Of a stretch of 64,000 bases of DNA, positions 1 through 8,221 are shown piece by piece. Origin of the DNA: Desulforamulus putei DSM 12395. GTDB lineage: Bacteria > Bacillota > Desulfotomaculia > Desulfotomaculales > Desulfotomaculaceae. The position numbers and the translations under genes were made by a program. The stretch is from NCBI RefSeq assembly GCF_900129195.1, contig NZ_FQUY01000017.1, positions 1 to 64,000 of the forward strand. Reading direction: 5' to 3'. Below the pieces are notes generated by a model. It did no database searches. It was not told the origin of the DNA and saw only the letters and a list, made by a program, of their open reading frames with translations. Numbering within the stretch: the first letter of the stretch is position 1; each line of letters begins with the position of its first letter.

Positions 1-60
1 TCGCTGTATCTTGTCATAGATTTTCCTCCTCCCAATGCTGCTTAAATAACTATAAATGTT

Positions 61-381
61 TTAGAGGTCTATGACAACTATCCTAACACAGGGGGGGGTA
101 TACATATGATACTGTTGTTCGTAGACCTTACGTATGGTATTCAATGTTTCCTGATGCTTTCGGCTTAGTCCATGCCCTTCGCCAGCCAGTGCAAGTAAGT
201 GGTCTACGGCACGCAGGTTTCGCCTCACATAGCGTAGCTGCTGGCCAACGGCTTTGCGGACGGCTTTTTTCCCAGGTTTCTTGTTGCGGACAATGCTGAG
301 ATAGGCTTTACGAGCAATTTGACGATAAGTGCGCGGCCTTTTGCCTGGTTTGCCAAGAGTCTTGTGCACAATGTCATACTT
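61..381 (-). pseudogene. IS5-type transposase remnant
   Basis: The reading frame begins after an in-frame stop at 382-384. It encodes the basic, Arg/Lys-rich middle part of an IS5-family-like DDE transposase, with an AVGQQLRYVRRNL-type helix followed by a KVYEQQYHMY segment. The N-terminal region and the catalytic DDE half are missing. A run of eight G at about 92-99 lies where similarity stops, so a frameshift or internal deletion is likely. The only start is GTG at 369, with no convincing ribosome site. The family is assigned from memory of the conserved middle region. This is a dead fragment. Confidence 0.6.
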
Positions 382-515
382 CTAAATCCTTGATTTATAT
401 GGGGTTGCGATCCATTCAGCAAACCCTAAATATTTTAAAATTAACCAGGATGAAAAACAAAAATTTTGCATAATTAGAATAATATAAATACTAGAAATTT
501 TTCGTCAATATTATA

Positions 516-530
516 TTCGGCTATATCGAA
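516..530. promoter_or_regulatory. Dyad, possible IclR-family operator
   Basis: TTCG-N7-CGAA dyad in the upstream region of the iclR-type gene. Together with the second dyad at 702-716 it may bind the adjacent regulator. IclR proteins usually bind short palindromes near their own promoter. This is inference only. Confidence 0.25.
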
Positions 531-701
531 CACAATTTTAATTAGTCCAAAGGAAAATGAGAGGATGAGGAGAATATATCTATATATAGAAACGCTATTT
601 GACAATATCAAACAAATTGCTTCGAGATATTTAATCCAAGGCCGTCATTAGGGAATTTTCTCATTATTGTGGGATTAAGGAATATTTTTGTAAAATTATT
701 A

Positions 702-716
702 TCGAATTACATTCGA
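702..716. promoter_or_regulatory. Dyad TCGAA-N5-TTCGA, possible IclR operator
   Basis: A perfect 5-bp inverted repeat with a 5-nt centre lies 56 bp upstream of the iclR-type start codon. Its half sites resemble those of the dyad at 516-530, which suggests one protein binding both. Confidence 0.3.
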
Positions 717-771
717 CAATTCAGAACGAGCTATTTGGCTTCTAATATTTAAACGAAGGGGGGAGAACTTT

Positions 772-1611
772 TTGGTAAATACTCAAAAGTATGTTAATAA
801 CATTTTAGAAAGGAATGTCGAAAAGAAAACAGGAGAAACCTCCCAAATACGTTCCGTAGCTAAAGCTTTAATGATCCTCGATTATTTAGCTTCATGCCAG
901 GAAGAAGTGCCTTTGACCAAGATTGCCGGTAAATTTGGAATCGCTAAAAGTACTGTACACGGTTTGTTAGCCACTTTAAGGGATTTCGGATATATCGACC
1001 AGTCGCCCTTTACCGGCAACTATAAATTGGGTGTACGTCTTTTTGAGATTGGCAGTATTGTGGCGGCTTCCTGGGATGTACGTTCGGTGGCGGCCCCGTA
1101 TATTGAACGATTGGTTGGGCAGGTTGGAGAAACGGTTCATCTGGTTGTGTTGGATAAAGGGGAAGTCTTGTATATCGATAAGCGGGAAAGCAATCAATCA
1201 ATACGCATTGTTTCTGCACAAGGGATGCGTTTACCGGCACATTGTACAGGAGTTGGTAAAGCTCTCTTGGCATATCTGCCAGCTAACGAACTTAAGCGAA
1301 TTATTAAAACCAAAGGACTGCCCGGTTATACAAAAAATACCATCACTGACCCGCAGGTATTAGAAAAAGAATTAGAACTGATCAGGGGTCGGGGTTATGC
1401 CTTTGATATTGAAGAGATTATGGATGGTTTATCCTGTGTGGCGGCTCCTATTTTTGATCATTCAGGTAGGGCCTGTGCAGCCATCAGTGTATCAGGACCC
1501 ACTGCCCGGCTTAAAGAAGACCGCTTTGAGGAGATAACCTCAACGGTTTGTCAAACAGCAATGGAAATTTCCCAGGCATTAGGTTACAAACACAATCCCA
1601 GTAGGAGTTGA
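772..1611 (+). CDS. IclR family transcriptional regulator
   Basis: 279 aa. Residues ~25-90 form the winged helix-turn-helix (SVAKALMILDYLASC, KFGIAKSTVHGLLATL). Residues ~105-270 form the IclR effector-binding domain, with the typical LPAHCTGVGKALLAYL and GYAFDIEE stretches. The start is TTG at 772, behind a GGGGGGAG ribosome site at ~759-766. The length is typical plus ~20 extra N-terminal residues. It is the first gene of a co-directional, tightly packed catabolic cluster and overlaps or abuts the next gene, so it probably controls that cluster in response to a substrate or intermediate. IclR proteins often regulate aromatic-acid catabolism, which matches the downstream genes. The effector is unknown. 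Confidence 0.9.
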   Translation: MVNTQKYVNNILERNVEKKTGETSQIRSVAKALMILDYLASCQEEVPLTKIAGKFGIAKSTVHGLLATLRDFGYIDQSPFTGNYKLGVRLFEIGSIVAASWDVRSVAAPYIERLVGQVGETVHLVVLDKGEVLYIDKRESNQSIRIVSAQGMRLPAHCTGVGKALLAYLPANELKRIIKTKGLPGYTKNTITDPQVLEKELELIRGRGYAFDIEEIMDGLSCVAAPIFDHSGRACAAISVSGPTARLKEDRFEEITSTVCQTAMEISQALGYKHNPSRS

Positions 1612-2417
1612 TGAACTTGGAACTCAGGGAATTTCTGTTTTTGCCGCTGAAAGAACAAACATTTACATTTTCCATCAGGGCCAAAGAAGCCGGGCTTTTC
1701 TCCGGTGTAAATTCTCTCAAGCAAATGTTGAGCAATCTTTCTCTTCATGTGGATTGGGTTGCTCCGGAGGGTCACTCCTTAGTAAACGGAACTGTTGTTC
1801 TTACCGGCAGTGGAGAAGCTGAACAGGTAGCCAAGGCGGAAGAAATGTTGCTGGGGTTGATTGGCAAACCATCCGGGGTTGCTACTGCCGCTGCTGAATT
1901 TATCAGAAAGAGTCAGGGAAGAATAAAGGTTGTTTGCGGGGCCTGGAAGAAGGTGGCCCCTGAGGTAAGAGCGGCTTTACGCCAGGCGATTGCTACTGGT
2001 GGGGCTGGCATGCGGATCACCGATGTGCCGTTCATCTATCTTGATAAAAACTATGTGCGCATGTTTGGAGGGGTTGGGGCAGCGGTCAGCAGGGCCAAGG
2101 CCTTTGAAGAGGAAAGACTAGTGGCTGTTCAGCTGAAGGGTGAAACAAAGCCGATCCTTGAGGAAGCGGTGGAAGCGGTTCGGGCAGGGGCAGGCATTTT
2201 AATGATTGACACGGGTGAACTGGATGATTTACACGCTGTAACAAAGGCTTCTGAGAGTGGCGGCTGGCGTGATGAGGTTCAAATTGCTTTTGCCGGTGGC
2301 TTGACACTGGATGAACTGCCGAAAGTAATTGATGCGGGAGCAGATGTTGTTGATGTAGGCCGGTCCATTATTGATGCTCCAATGCTTGACTTCAGTCTCG
2401 ACATAATAAAGGGGTAG
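1611..2417 (+). CDS. Divergent QPRTase-fold protein (NadC/ModD-like)
   Basis: 268 aa. The overall plan is that of type II quinolinate phosphoribosyltransferase. An N-terminal alpha/beta sandwich contains the SIRAKEAGLFSGV and HSLVNGTVVLTGSGEAEQVAKAEE segments. A barrel follows, ending in IAFAGGLTLDELPKVIDAGADVVDVG. The substrate-binding signatures are altered: where NadC has TRKTTPGLR and HR..L.D.vlIKDNH, this protein reads GAWKKVAPEVR and MRITDVPFIYLDKNY. It is therefore unlikely to be an ordinary NadC. ModD, a QPRTase homologue of molybdate operons, is the other named relative. ATG at 1611 or TTG at 1617 could start it. It abuts iclR and the MoCF-domain gene and is probably translationally coupled to both. 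The reaction is unknown. Confidence 0.65.
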   Translation: MNLELREFLFLPLKEQTFTFSIRAKEAGLFSGVNSLKQMLSNLSLHVDWVAPEGHSLVNGTVVLTGSGEAEQVAKAEEMLLGLIGKPSGVATAAAEFIRKSQGRIKVVCGAWKKVAPEVRAALRQAIATGGAGMRITDVPFIYLDKNYVRMFGGVGAAVSRAKAFEEERLVAVQLKGETKPILEEAVEAVRAGAGILMIDTGELDDLHAVTKASESGGWRDEVQIAFAGGLTLDELPKVIDAGADVVDVGRSIIDAPMLDFSLDIIKG

Positions 2418-2422
2418 TGGAT

Positions 2423-3331
2423 ATGAAATGGGATCTCCTGGAGAAAACAACCTTTTGGATTGAGGGAATTGAGTTAAAGGACGTCAATCTTGGGCAAGTG
2501 GCCGCCACCACCGCTGCAGCCTTAGGGATGCAGTCAGACGAAATAATGGTGGTTGATGTACGTCCGGGAATGATTGCCTTTGATGTTCTGACACGTCAGG
2601 TGGAAGCCGCCGCCATTGCCGGTAAACAACAAGAAATTCTGCAGCAGTTGCAAAGGATACCCGGTGTAGAGCTGGCGTCTAACGCTATGGTACATTCCGA
2701 AGGCGTACTGGGTTTAATCGCCTTGGGAGAAAAGGAAGCGTCCCAAGTACTGGTTGATTCAGCGCGTTTGGCGGGTAATATCGGGAAGGCTGTTGCCCGC
2801 CGGGCCGTTGTCTTTGCTTCCGGCAGTGAAGTGATTGCCGGTAAAATTGAGGACACCAATTCACCCTACATTTTAGGGGCGTTGGAGAAAGCCGGGTTTA
2901 AAACAAAATTTGGCGGTATTTTAGAGGATGATGTTCAAATGGCTGCTTCCTATCTGGAGGCAGCTGTAGAACAGGGTTATGGTTTAATTATTACCACCGG
3001 CGGGGTGGGTGCAGAGGATAAAGACTTCAGCGTTGAGGCCATCTGCCGCCTGGACCCGGGTGCGGCTACACCGTGGATCCTTAAGTTTACACCGGATTAT
3101 CACCGTCACCATAAAGAAGGCGTCAGAATTGCTGTAGGTGAGGTGGGAATTGCCAGACTGGTGGCTTTGCCGGGCCCCCACGAGGAGGCCAAATTAGGGT
3201 GTCAACGGTTAATAGAGGGTATACAAGCCGGTTTTGACAAACCAAAACTGGCAGAATATATCGCCGCAGCGATCAGAGAGCGGTGGCAAAATATGATGAA
3301 AAAAGGAGGCAATAAACATGGATATTCGTAG
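2423..3331 (+). CDS. MoCF (MoaB/MogA/CinA-like) domain protein
   Basis: 302 aa. The C-terminal half (~residues 130-290) matches the molybdopterin-binding MoCF_biosynth fold: SGSEVIAGKIEDTNSPYI, then IITTGGVGAEDKDFSVEAI, the TGGxG...D signature seen in MogA, MoaB and CinA. The N-terminal ~125 residues are not recognised. ATG at 2423 is chosen because AAAGGGG at 2409-2415 is well spaced; a GTG at 2417 lies too close. The gene sits between a QPRTase-like gene and the hydratase gene and overlaps the latter by 14 bp. The family binds pterin-type or nucleotide ligands. A role in cofactor handling for a neighbouring enzyme is inference. Confidence 0.7.
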   Translation: MKWDLLEKTTFWIEGIELKDVNLGQVAATTAAALGMQSDEIMVVDVRPGMIAFDVLTRQVEAAAIAGKQQEILQQLQRIPGVELASNAMVHSEGVLGLIALGEKEASQVLVDSARLAGNIGKAVARRAVVFASGSEVIAGKIEDTNSPYILGALEKAGFKTKFGGILEDDVQMAASYLEAAVEQGYGLIITTGGVGAEDKDFSVEAICRLDPGAATPWILKFTPDYHRHHKEGVRIAVGEVGIARLVALPGPHEEAKLGCQRLIEGIQAGFDKPKLAEYIAAAIRERWQNMMKKGGNKHGYS

Positions 3332-4091
3332 CATAGCGGTTGAGCTGTTAAAGGCGGAAGCAACCCAAACACCCATCGATACGCTGACCGATAGGTATCC
3401 TGGTTTATGTGTTGAGGAAGCATACCGCATCCAGCTCGCTCAGGTTGACTTACAGCTTGAGAAAGGTCATAAGGTCGTCGGTAAAAAGATTGGCCTTACC
3501 AGTAAGGGGATGCAGCAACTTCTGGGTGTAAATGAGCCTGACTATGGCCATTTGTACGAGCATATGCTACTGCTGGAAGGTCAGCCCTGCCGGAGGGACG
3601 AATTGATTTGGCCCCGTATTGAGGGTGAGCTTGCCTTTATTTTAAAAGACAGGCTCAAGGGCCCCGGGGTAACTATCGCCGATGTTTACCGGGCTACCGC
3701 CGGTATCATGCCGGCCATTGAAATTGTCGACAGCCGCATCCGAGATTGGAAAATTAAGCTGCCGGATACCGTTGCCGATAACGGATCCAGCGCGCGCTTT
3801 GTTCTGGGCAGCCGCATGGTACCCATTGAAGAGCTGGATTTGCGCCATATCGGTATGGTACTGGAGAAGAACGGCGAGATGATCAATAACGGGGCGGGCG
3901 CAGCTGTCTGGGGGCACCCGGCTGCGGCAGTAGCCTGGCTAGCTAACAAGTTGGCCGCTTTTGATATCGCCCTGGAACCTGGTGAAATTATTCTTTCCGG
4001 TGCTATCACCGCCGCCGTGGAAGCTGCCGCAGGGGATGTTTTTACACTTTCCTTCCATACCCTGGGGACCTTAAATCTTAAATTTATTTAG
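3318..4091 (+). CDS. 2-oxopent-4-enoate hydratase (MhpD family)
   Basis: 257 aa, typical for the family. It should hydrate 2-hydroxypenta-2,4-dienoate (2-oxopent-4-enoate) to 4-hydroxy-2-oxovalerate in the cytoplasm. Recognisable segments are [22 protein letters not shown] near residue 55, the acidic metal-binding [10 protein letters not shown] near 97 and the C-terminal [17 protein letters not shown]. The ATG at 3318 lies behind AAAGGAGG. The next two genes encode the enzymes that use its product, so the assignment is well supported. The related decarboxylase (4-oxalocrotonate decarboxylase) has the same fold and cannot be excluded from sequence alone. Confidence 0.85.
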   Translation: MDIRSIAVELLKAEATQTPIDTLTDRYPGLCVEEAYRIQLAQVDLQLEKGHKVVGKKIGLTSKGMQQLLGVNEPDYGHLYEHMLLLEGQPCRRDELIWPRIEGELAFILKDRLKGPGVTIADVYRATAGIMPAIEIVDSRIRDWKIKLPDTVADNGSSARFVLGSRMVPIEELDLRHIGMVLEKNGEMINNGAGAAVWGHPAAAVAWLANKLAAFDIALEPGEIILSGAITAAVEAAAGDVFTLSFHTLGTLNLKFI

Positions 4092-4110
4092 CAACAAAGG
4101 AGCTGAGAAT

Positions 4111-4986
4111 GTGGAAAAGGTAAAAGTAGCAGTGATAGGTCCTGGTAATATCGGTTCAGACCTCATGTACAAAATTTTTCGCAGTGAGCATTTAGAAATG
4201 GCTTTAATGACAGGTATCGTGGAATCCGAAGGCATTAAACGGGCCCGCAACCTGGGCATTAAAACTTCCACAGAGGGCGTACAGGCTGTATTGGCGGATG
4301 AAGAAATTAAAATTGTTTTTGATGCCACCGGTGCTAAGCCCCACCTGCAGCATGCCCCGTTGCTGAAAGCTGCAGGTAAAATCGCCATCGACTTGACGCC
4401 GGCGGCAGTAGGGCCCTATGTAGTACCCTGTGTAAACCTGGATCAAGTAGAGACTGAACCCAATTTAAACATGGTTACCTGCGGCGGGCAAGCTACGGTG
4501 CCAATTGTTTACGCCATTAACCAGGTGAGCAAAGTTAAGTATGCAGAAATTGTCGCTTGTATCTCCAGCAAAAGCGCCGGGCCGGGTACCAGACAAAATA
4601 TCGATGAATTTACGCAAACCACAGCCAAGGCTTTAACTGTTGTGGGCGGCGCTGAGAAAGCTAAAGCATTGATCGTACTAAACCCTGCCGATCCGCCGCT
4701 GATGATGACAGATACTGTTTACGTTGAGGTGGAAAACCCGGATGAACAGGCCATTCTGGCATCAGTGGAGGCGATGGTAAAACAAGTTCAAAGTTACGTA
4801 CCGGGCTACCGTTTACGTGTACCACCCATCATTGAGGGCAATAGAGTAACTGCAATTATTGAGATTGAAGGTGCCGGTGACTTCCTGCCCAAGTACTCAG
4901 GCAACCTTGACATCATAACTTCCGCAGCCATCGCTGTTGCTGAAAAATTGGCATCTAAAATATTGAAAAAGGGAGAGGTAGCATGA
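4111..4986 (+). CDS. mhpF: Acetaldehyde dehydrogenase (acylating), MhpF/DmpF type
   Basis: 291 aa. Converts acetaldehyde, NAD+ and CoA to acetyl-CoA. The N-terminal Rossmann motif [14 protein letters not shown] is at residues 5-18, and the catalytic cysteine lies in [17 protein letters not shown] near 126. The GTG start at 4111 follows AAAGGAG. It overlaps the aldolase start by 4 bp, matching the DmpG-DmpF partnership in which acetaldehyde is channelled from aldolase to dehydrogenase. The length equals that of the small DmpF/BphJ class, not of AdhE. Confidence 0.92.
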   Translation: MEKVKVAVIGPGNIGSDLMYKIFRSEHLEMALMTGIVESEGIKRARNLGIKTSTEGVQAVLADEEIKIVFDATGAKPHLQHAPLLKAAGKIAIDLTPAAVGPYVVPCVNLDQVETEPNLNMVTCGGQATVPIVYAINQVSKVKYAEIVACISSKSAGPGTRQNIDEFTQTTAKALTVVGGAEKAKALIVLNPADPPLMMTDTVYVEVENPDEQAILASVEAMVKQVQSYVPGYRLRVPPIIEGNRVTAIIEIEGAGDFLPKYSGNLDIITSAAIAVAEKLASKILKKGEVA

Positions 4987-5999
4987 GCGGTACAAAATCT
5001 ATTCATTTAGTCGATACAACTTTACGGGACGGTAGCCATGCCATCAGCCACCAGTATACCGCGGAACAAATTGCCACCATAGCGGCCGGTCTGGATGCGG
5101 CCGGGGTGGAATACATTGAAGTTTCCCATGGTGATGGTTTAGCCGGCTCGTCAATTAACTACGGTAGGTCCGCCATCAGCGAAGAGGAAATGCTAAAGGC
5201 TGCCAGCAGTGTAATTAAAAAAGGTACTCTGACAGTTTTGTTATTGCCTGGTATTGGTACCCAGGAAGACCTGGAAATGGCCATCCACTACGGTGCCAAG
5301 GCCGTACGGGTTGCGACCCATGTTACCGAGGCTGATATTGCCCAGCAGCATATCGCCATGGCGAAAAAAATGGGCTTAAAAACCTTTGGCTTTTTAATGT
5401 TATCCCACATGGCATCACCGGAAAAAATTGTGGAACAGGCCAAACTGTTTGAATCCTACGGGGCTGATGTTATCTATGTAGCTGATTCTGCAGGAGCCAT
5501 GCTGCCGGAAGATGTAAAGGCCCGAATTGGCGCCGTAGTAAACACCGTTAGTGTGCCGGTAGGTTTCCACGCCCATAATAATTTGACCCTGGCAACTGCC
5601 AACTCACTGGCTGCCATCGAAGCAGGGGCTAGCTATATAGACGGAACCTGCCGGGGCCTGGGAGCCGGAGCGGGCAACTGTCAGATTGAAGCCCTGGTTG
5701 GTGTTCTGAATAAAAAAGGTTACCAGACAGGCGTTGACCTCTACAAAATTATGGACGTGGCGGAAGGGTTGGTAGAACCCATCATGCATCGGCCTCAGGT
5801 GGTTCGTAATTCAGCCTTTATGCTGGGATATGCCGGTGTTTACAGTAGTTTCTTGTTACATGCTGACCGGGCTGCTGCTAAATTTAATCTGGATCCAAGG
5901 GATATCCTGGTTGAGTTGGGTAACAAAAAGATGGTCGGTGGTCAAGAAGATATGATCATTGATGTAGCTTACCAGTTAGCCAAGAAAAGAGGTGCGTAA
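4983..5999 (+). CDS. mhpE: 4-hydroxy-2-oxovalerate aldolase
   Basis: 338 aa. Splits 4-hydroxy-2-oxovalerate into pyruvate and acetaldehyde. The HMGL-like TIM barrel shows [17 protein letters not shown] at residues 10-26 (metal-binding Asp, catalytic Arg and His) and the second metal site [11 protein letters not shown] near 195. The C-terminal communication domain (~residues 275-338) that docks on the dehydrogenase is present. The ATG at 4983 overlaps the upstream stop codon, giving strict coupling with mhpF. The family is unambiguous; the native acyl chain length is not certain. Confidence 0.92.
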   Translation: MSGTKSIHLVDTTLRDGSHAISHQYTAEQIATIAAGLDAAGVEYIEVSHGDGLAGSSINYGRSAISEEEMLKAASSVIKKGTLTVLLLPGIGTQEDLEMAIHYGAKAVRVATHVTEADIAQQHIAMAKKMGLKTFGFLMLSHMASPEKIVEQAKLFESYGADVIYVADSAGAMLPEDVKARIGAVVNTVSVPVGFHAHNNLTLATANSLAAIEAGASYIDGTCRGLGAGAGNCQIEALVGVLNKKGYQTGVDLYKIMDVAEGLVEPIMHRPQVVRNSAFMLGYAGVYSSFLLHADRAAAKFNLDPRDILVELGNKKMVGGQEDMIIDVAYQLAKKRGA

Positions 6000-6000
6000 C

Positions 6001-6621
6001 ATGAAAGTTGTAAACCAACTGGCGGTGGTGGATGCTGAAAAGTGCCGGGGCTGTAAGACCTGTGAAAGAATCTGCCCGGTGTTGGCCATCAAAATGGAAA
6101 ACCGTAAAGCCGTAGTGGATAACGAGCGCTGCCGCGGTTGTGCCAATTGCGAGCAGCGGTGCCCGGACTATGCTATTAAAATGGTAAAACTCGAGCAGCC
6201 CGTACTGGTAAAGGTTGATGTCAGCGCAGTAGATTACGCCCTGGTTGAAGACCTTTGCCGCAGGGCCAAATTTAATCCAGAGCAGCTCATTTGCTACTGT
6301 ACTGCCACCAGGGCCGAGGAAGTAGCGGCAGCCATCTTACAGGGAGCACGTTCGCCGGAAGAAATTTCCTTTTTAACCGGGGTGCGGACCGGGTGCAAAG
6401 TGGAATGCATCCAGCCGGTACTAAGGCTGTTGGAAGCTGCCGGTATTAAACCGGAACCTCCCAAAGGGGGCTGGCAGTGGTACGGCCGCACCGTAACCGT
6501 GTGGGAGATTCCGGAAGAAGTTAAAAAGAAATATGCCAGCCGCGGCTTCTACTTTGACGAAGATATTAAAATTTTAGACCGTGTAGCCAATGCACCTGTA
6601 CAAGAAAGGAGTGATTCTTAA
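6001..6621 (+). CDS. Ferredoxin fused to BFD-like [2Fe-2S] domain
   Basis: 206 aa. Residues 1-62 carry two [4Fe-4S] motifs, CRGCKTCERICPV and CRGCANCEQRCPD. Residues ~95-145 carry a BFD-type [2Fe-2S] site, ICYCTATRAEEV ... TGCKVECIQPVL (CxC followed by CxxxC). A ~60-residue tail is unrecognised. ATG at 6001, seven bases after GAGGTG, is preferred over an upstream in-frame GTG at 5992. The gene ends on the start of the LarA-like gene. The protein should be a soluble electron carrier or redox subunit for the enzyme next door. No oxidoreductase of the cluster is an obvious partner, which is odd. Confidence 0.8.
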   Translation: MKVVNQLAVVDAEKCRGCKTCERICPVLAIKMENRKAVVDNERCRGCANCEQRCPDYAIKMVKLEQPVLVKVDVSAVDYALVEDLCRRAKFNPEQLICYCTATRAEEVAAAILQGARSPEEISFLTGVRTGCKVECIQPVLRLLEAAGIKPEPPKGGWQWYGRTVTVWEIPEEVKKKYASRGFYFDEDIKILDRVANAPVQERSDS

Positions 6622-8042
6622 TGCGTCCCCCGATCACACCTTTAGCACCCCGGCCATCCCAATACGGTATTGACCCGTCACTGGTGAAAACACGGGCAGC
6701 GGATCTGCCGGGTATGACATCTGTCATGCTTAAAGAACTGTTCCCGGACCTGCCGGAGGTAATCTTCCCCTGTGAAGAAGGGGTGGCCGCTATTCGTAAA
6801 GCCACTGAGGAGAGCCTGAAAAATGTTGACATGAGCATGATCAGGCCTGAACACTCAGTCAATATCCTGGCTGCACACCACGGGTTTACCCTGTTGGGCG
6901 GCGAGCCCTACGCGGAGATGTTAAAAACCATTAAAGATGTTATCGAAGCACGGACAGGTTGTAAAAATATTCGCCTGCGTGCCGGTGTAGGCTTGCGTTT
7001 CCGTGAGACGGAAGAATATATCAAACGGTACGGCCTGGATCAACACTTTAATGGTAAAGCCATTGGTGTGGCTCCTGTGGACCAGGGTATCCCCATTGAA
7101 ACTGAAGTGGGTACACTGTACGGGATTAAGAAAATCTATGATGCGGACTGGATTGTGCACGCCCATAACAGTGACGTGCGGGAAGTGCATTTCCACCGCC
7201 AGGTAGACAGGGCCGTTAAACCCTTCGGCATGGCCTACGCACGTATTGAAACCCGTTCCACCTATCACCAAAACTTGGGGCCCCGGGCCGCGAATTTTAC
7301 CGCCAGAGCGATTTTTGACTCTCCTTTTGTACAGAGCAAATTTGCCTTCGCTTCTTTCCTAACGGTAGCTCCCAACGGCATCATTAACGTGGATGCGGAC
7401 AACGATCTTTATGCCTTGAATGACCGGATCACCCAAAGTGGCCTGCGATATTATGGCAAAATAATGACATTATTCGGGGAAATCGACGAGTGCATTGCTG
7501 TCCTTGACTTCCCCTGCCCGGTGGTTTATGTTTTTGCGGCCGGTGTCATTTATGCCAACTTTGCCGGGGCCAATACCGATCTTTATGACCTGGATACGGC
7601 GTTGCCGGCCTATACCTGGTATACCGAATCCTTCTACGGCAAGCGGGGCAAGCCGCTGCTGGATGACATCCCACGGGTCAATTCAGCTATCAAAATGTGT
7701 GTGCACAACTATGCTTGGACCGGCTATCCCAGCGCTTTCTTTAGTGAACACATCCCCACCGTCGTAGTGGGGCAGGAACAAGCTGACCACTTTAACATGG
7801 ATCCGCAAAACCTTACCTATATGAAGCATGCAATGGTTGCCGAAGACCTGAAAGCCGCCATGGAGTTTGCTTATAAGGTCACCGGCACCGACAAAGTTGT
7901 GATTTTCGACGGCGCCATGGGCGGCATTAACGTCAGTGAACCCCTGGCTGAATTTTTACTGAAGAAGGCGCCTGAAGTAAGCAAGCGGGTAGACGAAGAA
8001 TTACTGCCAAAATGGTTACGCCAGCGGGGAGTTATCTTATAA
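6621..8042 (+). CDS. LarA-like (DUF2088-type) protein, tentative
   Basis: 473 aa. Not confidently recognised. Residues ~95-215 follow the N-terminal half of nickel-dependent lactate racemase LarA: IRLRAGVGLRFRETEEYI corresponds to the TGLHRPxTxEE stretch, and GIPIETEVGTLYGIKKIYDAD to the GTPVEVN...ADLVI stretch. A His-rich VHAHNSDVREVHFHRQ follows. The C-terminal part (GEIDECIAVLDFPCPVVYVFAAGVIYA) is unfamiliar, and the protein is ~45 residues longer than LarA. LarA family members use a nickel-pincer nucleotide and catalyse proton/hydride transfer at alpha-hydroxy acids. A NiCoT transporter lies in the same cluster. LarB, LarC and LarE are not in the window. The function here is unknown. Confidence 0.5.
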   Translation: MRPPITPLAPRPSQYGIDPSLVKTRAADLPGMTSVMLKELFPDLPEVIFPCEEGVAAIRKATEESLKNVDMSMIRPEHSVNILAAHHGFTLLGGEPYAEMLKTIKDVIEARTGCKNIRLRAGVGLRFRETEEYIKRYGLDQHFNGKAIGVAPVDQGIPIETEVGTLYGIKKIYDADWIVHAHNSDVREVHFHRQVDRAVKPFGMAYARIETRSTYHQNLGPRAANFTARAIFDSPFVQSKFAFASFLTVAPNGIINVDADNDLYALNDRITQSGLRYYGKIMTLFGEIDECIAVLDFPCPVVYVFAAGVIYANFAGANTDLYDLDTALPAYTWYTESFYGKRGKPLLDDIPRVNSAIKMCVHNYAWTGYPSAFFSEHIPTVVVGQEQADHFNMDPQNLTYMKHAMVAEDLKAAMEFAYKVTGTDKVVIFDGAMGGINVSEPLAEFLLKKAPEVSKRVDEELLPKWLRQRGVIL

Positions 8043-8090
8043 AGCATCGTCGCCTGGTAGATATATTCGGATAGGTATTTACGATGGGAG

Positions 8091-8141
8091 CCAGATGTAC
8101 CTTGAATTTCCGCAAATTCAATGGATTTTTCATACATCTGG
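8091..8141. repeat. Nested inverted repeat between larA-like and permease genes
   Basis: Outer arms of 9 bp (8091-8099 and 8133-8141, CCAGATGTA/TACATCTGG) enclose inner arms of 8 bp (8102-8109 and 8114-8121, TTGAATTT/AAATTCAA). There is no T-tract, so it looks more like a regulatory hairpin or protein site in the 179-bp gap than a terminator. Confidence 0.5.
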
Positions 8142-8221
8142 TTTCTTCGTGTACCTTTGTAGTTATAGATAATTATTTTTTCTGACATCTTAGTTAAATC
8201 ATAAGGAGGCTAAAGGCCTAT

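Larger units (their letters stand above)
382..771. other. AT-rich intergenic region upstream of the iclR gene
   Basis: This 390-bp stretch has no credible ORF. It holds two short dyads listed separately (TTCG-N7-CGAA at 516-530 and TCGAA-N5-TTCGA at 702-716) and a TTGACA hexamer at 599-604 without a well-spaced -10. It probably carries the promoter and operators of the catabolic cluster downstream. Confidence 0.5.

Noticed and set aside
1611-2417. nadC (quinolinate phosphoribosyltransferase)
   Set aside because: Key substrate-binding motifs are replaced and the neighbourhood is catabolic, without nadA or nadB.
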